DNA from: an uncultured Chloracidobacterium sp. | GTDB taxonomy: Bacteria; Acidobacteriota; Blastocatellia; Chloracidobacteriales; Chloracidobacteriaceae | Assembly (NCBI GenBank): GCA_937966115.1 | Contig: CALCKX010000074.1 | Coordinates: 1-40,176 of the forward strand | Length of the DNA: 40,176 nucleotides | Direction: 5' to 3' | Part shown: positions 35,339 to 40,176 of the stretch, in pieces | Position numbering within the stretch: position 1 is the first letter of the stretch | How the letters are laid out: each line of letters opens with the position of its first letter | Program-made: the position numbers and the translations under genes | The notes under the pieces: generated by a model | Database searches by the model: none | What the model was told of the DNA's origin: nothing | What the model saw: only the letters and a program-made list of their open reading frames with translations

Positions 35339-36622
35339 GTGACCGACCTGAACGCCCAGCGCCGCCCGCCCGCCTATCGCATCCAAACTGAACAGGGACG
35401 CTACTACTTTGCCGCCGGGCTGACGCTGATGCTGTCGAGCGTGGCGTTTCGGACGGGGCATGGCGTAGCCGGCGCGGCGCTTTTGGCAGCCTTTCCGCTC
35501 GCGCTGGTCTTGGCGCGCTTTGAAGTCTTGTCCTTCGACGGCGCTTGCCTGCGCCGCCGCGGCCCTTACGCTTGGGCGCAGGCTAACCTGCTTGGCGCGA
35601 AAACGCAGCTTCCGATTGACCAGCTCGAGCTGACAATCACGGAAGCGCTCTATCTGCCGCTGAGCGCCAAGCGCTATCGCTTCCGCACGATTCTGGCCGG
35701 GGCCGGCTTCGAGGCGGTCATCTTCTCTAACAGCGCGGGCTATCAGTCGTTCGTCGCCGCGGTCTTTGCCGTGACGGACGAGTCCAAGCTAGACTTTCAT
35801 TCCAACGCCTGGCGCTGCTATGGCGCGCCGCCGCCCTTGATGTCAGTCGCCCAGGCGCTTGACGACGACCATCTGACGCAAATCACGACGCCGCTCCTGC
35901 GGCGCGTCGCAAACCATCTGACGCTCATTGGCCGCCTCGACCCAGCCCTGCGCTATTTCCGCCAAGCCTACGGGCGCGACCGCGGGAACCCGCACCTTCT
36001 GTGCGAAATGGGGAACTTCTTCCGCTATTTCGCCCTGAGCGATAACCCGCGCTGGCAGCTCCGCGCCGGGGCGTGCCTGCGGCTCGCGGCGCGCCTGGCC
36101 CGCCATGAGCCGCGCTTGCTGGAACGCATCGGCGAGGCCTACTGCGAGCTGTTTGACTTCGCCCGCGCCGAGCGGTGCTTTCGGCGGGCCATCGAGATTG
36201 ACCGAAACCTGTTTCGCGCTTATGCCGGCTTGGCCGAAATCGCGTTTCGCGACGGGCAACTGGCGCGCGTCGCGCACTACTACTATGCGGCGGCTCAGGG
36301 GTCTGACGACCCGGCGCTCCGCCACCGAGCGCAGCGCGAGGCGCGATACTACGAGCGGCTCAGTCAGGACGACCAATATCTGGAAGCCGAAGTGCGCCGC
36401 ATGACGTTTTTGCACCACGTGCGACAGATGCGCGCGGTCGCCGGGTATGCGTTTTTCACCGCCTGGCTGGTCGTCGGTCTCGCGGGGCGACTGTCGCCCG
36501 ATCTGCAAGATGGCGGGCTGGCTCTCATGGGGTCTTCCGGGCTGGCCTGGCTTGGACTCTCGGTCGGCCTGCGCTGGCGTCGCCAGCGCGCGAAACTGCC
36601 GGAAACCGTGCCTTCGGAGTAA
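35339..36622 (+). CDS. TPR-repeat membrane protein of unknown function
   Basis: The 427-residue protein has two or three N-terminal membrane segments (FAAGLTLMLSSVAF, GAALLAAFPLALVLARF). Next comes a soluble PH-like stretch (LPIDQLELTITEALYLPL, YRFRTILAGAGFEAVIFS) and then TPR-type helices at about 200-350 (LIGRLDPALRYFRQAYGRD, YCELFDFARAERCFRRAIEIDR). Two closing membrane helices lie near 375-415. I do not recognise the family. The GTG at 35339 starts eight bases after the uppS stop; the frame is open upstream to 35174 inside uppS. Likely co-transcribed with uppS. Confidence 0.75.
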   Translation: MTDLNAQRRPPAYRIQTEQGRYYFAAGLTLMLSSVAFRTGHGVAGAALLAAFPLALVLARFEVLSFDGACLRRRGPYAWAQANLLGAKTQLPIDQLELTITEALYLPLSAKRYRFRTILAGAGFEAVIFSNSAGYQSFVAAVFAVTDESKLDFHSNAWRCYGAPPPLMSVAQALDDDHLTQITTPLLRRVANHLTLIGRLDPALRYFRQAYGRDRGNPHLLCEMGNFFRYFALSDNPRWQLRAGACLRLAARLARHEPRLLERIGEAYCELFDFARAERCFRRAIEIDRNLFRAYAGLAEIAFRDGQLARVAHYYYAAAQGSDDPALRHRAQREARYYERLSQDDQYLEAEVRRMTFLHHVRQMRAVAGYAFFTAWLVVGLAGRLSPDLQDGGLALMGSSGLAWLGLSVGLRWRRQRAKLPETVPSE

Positions 36623-36672
36623 CCGCGCCGCAACGCGCCCCGCGATGAGCGGCGGGATGAGCGGCGCGCCGG

Positions 36673-37398
36673 TCACGTCGTCAGCGCGGCTCGGACGTAA
36701 AAGCCGGTGACCCCGGCCGCCGAAACGGTCACCCCATCCTTCAGCCGCGCGGCGAGCTGCGGCAGGGCGGCGGGCGCGAGCCACGGCGGCGGCGGGCGCC
36801 GCGCCCAGTCGCCAAGCGCCGCGCCGAGGGGCGGATCATCCAAGAGCGTCAGGGCATCGCCCGTGACGACGCGCAGCCGGTCGCCTGGCGACTGCGCGAC
36901 CAGCGCTTCCGCGACCTGCGCGACATCGCCCGCGAGCGCTTCGGTGAACGCCTGCGGAAACGCGCCCGGCGCGACCAGAAACCCCTGGCCATGAACTGCT
37001 CGGCGGTGCGACACATTGATGACCAGCGCCGCCGTCGGCGCGCGAGCCGGGACGGCGGCGGCGGCGACTTCGAGCGTGGTCGCCGTCACGATGGGCAGGT
37101 TGCGCGGCTGCGCCAGTCCCTTGACGGCTGCCAGCCCTACCCGAATGCCGGTGAAGCTGCCCGGGCCGACCAGCGCGCCGACGGCGGATAAGTCCCCGGG
37201 CTGAAGTCCCGTCCGCTCAAGCAGGTAGTCCAGGTCGGCGACGACCTGGTGGGCGCTTGGCTTCTGACTTTTGACGCCCCACTGGGCGTACAGCTCGCAG
37301 CCGCGCGCGAGCGCCAGGCTCAGGCGCGGCGACGCCGTATCCGCGATCAGCCACCAGTCCGCGCGCCCGCGCGTCGCTGTCGAGTCGGTCGCTTCCAC
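36673..37398 (-). CDS. tsaB: tRNA threonylcarbamoyladenosine biosynthesis protein TsaB
   Basis: TsaB is the scaffold partner of TsaD in making the t6A modification at position 37 of ANN-decoding tRNAs. The 241-residue product shows the family pattern IADTASPRLSLAL, SQKPSAHQVVADLDYLL, and LVGPGSFTGIRVGLAAVKGLA, followed by a variable C-terminal half. The GTG at 37398 begins five bases after the gcvPB stop and gives the usual length; the frame runs on into gcvPB but is not coding there. Co-transcription with gcvPB is likely. Confidence 0.88.
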   Translation of the reverse strand: MEATDSTATRGRADWWLIADTASPRLSLALARGCELYAQWGVKSQKPSAHQVVADLDYLLERTGLQPGDLSAVGALVGPGSFTGIRVGLAAVKGLAQPRNLPIVTATTLEVAAAAVPARAPTAALVINVSHRRAVHGQGFLVAPGAFPQAFTEALAGDVAQVAEALVAQSPGDRLRVVTGDALTLLDDPPLGAALGDWARRPPPPWLAPAALPQLAARLKDGVTVSAAGVTGFYVRAALTT

Positions 37399-37403
37399 GG
37401 GCG

Positions 37404-38933
37404 CTACATGCCGGCCGCTTTGGCGGTTTGCGATGGGCGCCACCGCAACACCGGGTTGCGCGCCGCCGCCGTCTCGTCGAGCCGGCGCAGCCGCGCCTGG
37501 TGCGGCGCGGTTTTGACCACTTCTGGGACTTCCTCGCATTCCCGCGCAATGGAGCGCATGGCCTCGATGAACAAATCCAGCTCGGCGCGGCTTTCGCTCT
37601 CTGTCGGCTCCACCATGATCGCGCCCGGCGCGACGAGCGGAAACGACATCGTTGGCGGGTGGAAGCCATAGTCAATCAGGCGCTTGGCAATGTCGCCGTT
37701 ACGGATGCCAAAGGCCTGCTGCCGCCGGTCGTTGAACACGACTTCGTGCAGAACCGGTCCGTCGAACGGCACTTCGTAGTCGGCTTCCAGATGGCGCTTG
37801 ACGTAGTTGGCGTTGAGCACGGCGGTTTCCGTCGCCGCCCGCAGCCCTTCCGCGCCTAGCGCCCGAATGTAAGCCAGCGCGCGCGCCATCATCCCAAAGT
37901 TGCCGTAGTAGGCTTTGACGCGCCCAATCGAGCGCGGGCGGTCGTAGTCGAGGACGACCGTCTCTTCATCCGCCCGCCGCAGCGTCGGGTAGGGCAAATA
38001 CGGCTCAAGCTCGCTGGCGACCGCCACGGGGCCGCAGCCCGGGCCGCCGCCGCCATGCGGGGTCGAGAAGGTTTTGTGCAGGTTGAGGTGCATGACATCC
38101 ACGCCCATGTCGCCCGGACGCGCCACGCCGACGAGCGCGTTCATATTCGCGCCGTCCATATAGACCAGCCCGCCGCGCCGGTGGATAAGCTCGCAGGCGC
38201 GCGCAATATCCTCTTCAAACAGCCCCAGCGTATTGGGATTGGTGATCATCAGCCCAGCCACTTCGTCCGTCATGGCTTTGTCGAGGGCGGCGAGGTCGAG
38301 CAGCCCGTTTTTCTTGGAAATGAGCGTGATGACCTTGTAGCCGCACATGACGGCGCTGGCTGGGTTGGTTCCGTGCGCGGCATCGGGAATGAGCACGTAT
38401 CGGCGGGCGTCGCCGCGCGCCGCGAGCGCCGCCCGGATCATCATCATGCCGGTTAGCTCGCCATGCGCGCCGGCCGTCGGCTGGAGCGATACGGCGGCGA
38501 GGCCGGTGATTTCACACAGCGCCTCCTCAAGCTCCTTCATCAGCCGCAGGTTGCCGCGCACCGTGACTTCCGGGGCGAGCGGGTGCGAGCGGGCGAAGCC
38601 GGGCAGGCGCGCGACCCATTCGTTGATTTTGGGGTTGTATTTCATCGTGCACGAGCCGAGCGGAAACAGGCCCGTGTCCGTGCCGTAGTTCCAGGTCGAA
38701 AGCCGCGTGTAGTGGCGAACCACCTCGGGTTCGGACAGCTCCGGCATCTCGCGCAAGTCATCCTGCCGTAGAAAGCGCGCCGGCACAAGGTCGGCAACGG
38801 GCGCGGCGGGCACATCGCTTGGCGGCAGGTGGTAGGCTCGACTGCCCGGACGCGAGTTTTCAAAAACGAGGTTTTCGTTCTGGCTGACGTGGATGCCGGC
38901 CTTCTTGATGCGAGGAGCGGTAGGGAGAGCCAT
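37404..38933 (-). CDS. gcvPB: Glycine dehydrogenase (decarboxylating) subunit 2
   Basis: GcvPB is half of the two-subunit P-protein of the glycine cleavage system and decarboxylates glycine onto the lipoyl H-protein. The 509-residue product has LSTWNYGTDTGLFPLGSCTM, SLQPTAGAHGELTG, PDAAHGTNPASA and the PLP-binding Lys287 in LHKTFSTPHGGGGPG. Length is normal for GcvPB. The partner gcvPA usually lies directly upstream, but here the upstream 307 bases are empty and the next gene is unrelated. gcvT and gcvH are not in the window either. tsaB follows after five bases. Confidence 0.95.
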   Translation of the reverse strand: MALPTAPRIKKAGIHVSQNENLVFENSRPGSRAYHLPPSDVPAAPVADLVPARFLRQDDLREMPELSEPEVVRHYTRLSTWNYGTDTGLFPLGSCTMKYNPKINEWVARLPGFARSHPLAPEVTVRGNLRLMKELEEALCEITGLAAVSLQPTAGAHGELTGMMMIRAALAARGDARRYVLIPDAAHGTNPASAVMCGYKVITLISKKNGLLDLAALDKAMTDEVAGLMITNPNTLGLFEEDIARACELIHRRGGLVYMDGANMNALVGVARPGDMGVDVMHLNLHKTFSTPHGGGGPGCGPVAVASELEPYLPYPTLRRADEETVVLDYDRPRSIGRVKAYYGNFGMMARALAYIRALGAEGLRAATETAVLNANYVKRHLEADYEVPFDGPVLHEVVFNDRRQQAFGIRNGDIAKRLIDYGFHPPTMSFPLVAPGAIMVEPTESESRAELDLFIEAMRSIARECEEVPEVVKTAPHQARLRRLDETAAARNPVLRWRPSQTAKAAGM

Positions 38934-39240
38934 TGGAAAGTTTCAACGCAGTTTTCTTGATGCTGGAGTCGTTGGCGCTTCGGGGCGGCGCGATGCGCGT
39001 ATCGTAGCCGAAGGCTTCGCGGCTTTTCCACCGAAGTCGCGGAAGCGACGCCCGGGGCGCTATCGGCTCAAGCGAACCGCGCCTGGAGCCGCTCCTGTCT
39101 CAGCTCGCCACCCGCCTCGGCGAAGCCGCCATCGACATTCGCGCCTATCACAAAGCATCCCGCCGCCACGACCGAAACGCCGCTTGCCGCCCTGCGCTGC
39201 GGCGGCTTCGCCTCCTTTGAGGCATCTCAATTGACGCATC
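38934..39240. other. Gene-free stretch upstream of gcvPB
   Basis: These 307 bases contain no convincing gene. GTCGC-GGAA-GCGAC forms a small tetraloop stem near 39038-39051, and GCATCTCAAT occurs at 39222-39231 and 39236-39245, the second copy running into the next gene's stop. I saw no glycine-riboswitch-like core and no clear promoter. Confidence 0.4.
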
Positions 39241-40176
39241 TCAATCCGGCGCACCGGAAGCGCGCGGAAACAAGCGGAAGGCGCCCCCGGTATCCCACCT
39301 GTACGCCCCCGACAAAGCCGGCATCCCCGGTTCATCCGGGCGCGGCGCGGCGCGCCGCGCCAGCGCCGCGAAGCTCTCAGGGTCAAAGCGATAGAGGAGC
39401 GCTCCCGACGCCCTGACGCCCTGGGTTCCGGCTAAATCCCGTGCCCAGCCAGCATCTGGCGGACGCAGAAACAACACGACGATGTCGTATTTCCGTCCGG
39501 CATGGCGGGTGACATCAGCCGCGATGGCCGCCACGGACGGCGCGTAATAAACCCGCTTGCCGGACAGGGCCAGCAGGTGCGGCGGGTCGGTGGGGATCTC
39601 AAAATCAGGCGAAAAAACGATGTCGGACTCCGTGACCGCCTCGCGGACAAAGCGCCCGAGCGGCTCGATGATCGGTGACGGCTCAGGGAAAAGGGCGTGA
39701 AACTGCGCATGGAGCGGCGCGACATAGGCCAGCGCCGCAAGCCATAGGGCGGCCGGGATGCTCACCCGCCAGACGCGGCGCGCCGTCCAGTCCGGCGCAA
39801 AGCTTGCCAACAAGGATACCGGAAGCAACGCGAAGGGCGTCGTCGCCAGCGGCAGCTCGAACTTGAGCGCGCTGAAGTCATGAATCGCCGAGTGATTGCG
39901 CAGGGCGTACGCCTGCAAAAAGCAGGGCGCGGTCAGCAGCGCCATCGTCCACGCGGCGAGCGCCGCGCCGGGCGGCGACGCGCGCCCGCGCCACGCCTGC
40001 CGCCACAGCCAGCCGCCCAGGGCAAGGCAGCCGATCAGGGCCAGCCAAGCCAGCCACGGGCCGGCGGCGCCAAACTGCGCAGGCATGTATTCGCCCCAGA
40101 AGATGGCATTGAATCGCCCTGTAAGCTCAGCATTGACTTCCGTCGCGCCAATGCGCTCCAGGAATCGCTCCTTCAG
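39241..40176 (-). CDS. Polytopic membrane protein, probably GT-C type glycosyltransferase, C-terminal part
   Basis: The frame is open to the end of the window, so the 5' end is missing; 311 residues are seen. They hold four or five membrane helices (AGPWLAWLALIGCLALGGWLW, AWTMALLTAPCFLQAY, FALLPVSLLASFAP, SIPAALWLAALAYVAP) followed by a soluble C-terminal domain of about 150 residues. ALRNHSAIHDFSALKF resembles the post-helix loop of dolichyl-phosphate-mannose or ArnT-like (GT39/GT-C) enzymes, which move lipid-linked sugars at the membrane. The catalytic N-terminal part lies outside, so this is tentative. A methionine at 40086 is internal, not the start. Confidence 0.6.
   Translation of the reverse strand: MKERFLERIGATEVNAELTGRFNAIFWGEYMPAQFGAAGPWLAWLALIGCLALGGWLWRQAWRGRASPPGAALAAWTMALLTAPCFLQAYALRNHSAIHDFSALKFELPLATTPFALLPVSLLASFAPDWTARRVWRVSIPAALWLAALAYVAPLHAQFHALFPEPSPIIEPLGRFVREAVTESDIVFSPDFEIPTDPPHLLALSGKRVYYAPSVAAIAADVTRHAGRKYDIVVLFLRPPDAGWARDLAGTQGVRASGALLYRFDPESFAALARRAAPRPDEPGMPALSGAYRWDTGGAFRLFPRASGAPD

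Noticed and set aside
38934-39240. Glycine riboswitch upstream of gcvPB
   Set aside because: No recognisable glycine aptamer core could be read on the minus strand.

Overview
The window is GC-rich bacterial chromosome with short spacers and housekeeping genes on both strands. Two genes point to a chlorophototroph: a BchP-type geranylgeranyl reductase and a PucC/BCH2-family carrier, both on the minus strand. Around them are a seven-blade Ycf48-like propeller joined to a SPOR domain, a Ser/Thr kinase fused to a formylglycine-generating-enzyme-like domain, an FN3 lipoprotein and a kynurenine 3-monooxygenase. This mix fits a phototrophic acidobacterium of the Chloracidobacterium type. That placement is inferred from gene content only; no rRNA gene lies in the window.

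Layout. 1-5.3 kb: the 3' end of an acyl-CoA carboxylase carboxyltransferase gene, a minus-strand wecB / heptose-7-P kinase-like / dusB cluster, a small unknown protein and a radical SAM protein. 5.4-10.1 kb: a MacB-type permease and the SPOR-Ycf48 protein (minus), then a lone nuoN (plus). 10.2-13.5 kb: the pigment pair bchP and pucC, with an unusually structured 358-base spacer between them. 13.5-19 kb: a MoaD/ThiS-fold protein without its Gly-Gly tail, a DUF1684 lipoprotein, hutH (minus), gatA and a HEAT-repeat protein. 19-24.2 kb: a 1005-aa P-loop ATPase, a small acidic protein, a divergent P-II protein and an Amt ammonium channel, all co-directional. 24.3-27.4 kb: an orphan D12-class adenine methyltransferase, a DciA-like helicase loader and a zinc-ribbon S8 peptidase. 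27.4-31.4 kb (minus): FN3 lipoprotein, hslU and kmo. 31.5-36.6 kb (plus): kinase-FGE fusion, truA, uppS and a TPR membrane protein. 36.7-40.2 kb (minus): tsaB, gcvPB and the C-terminal part of a membrane protein that runs off the window.

How the genes work together. BchP hydrogenates the geranylgeranyl tail of (bacterio)chlorophyll, and PucC-family carriers serve antenna or pigment assembly. P-II and Amt form a coupled ammonium sensing and uptake pair, but this P-II lacks the usual T-loop tyrosines. DusB, TruA, TsaB and GatA act in tRNA modification and charging. WecB, the PfkB-type kinase and UppS feed envelope glycan synthesis. The most novel candidates are the ATPase plus acidic-protein pair upstream of glnB-amt, the RNA-like structure around bchP, the tyrosine-less P-II, the Gly-Gly-less MoaD-like protein and the zinc-ribbon subtilase. 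No rRNA, tRNA, CRISPR array, transposase or complete restriction system was seen.
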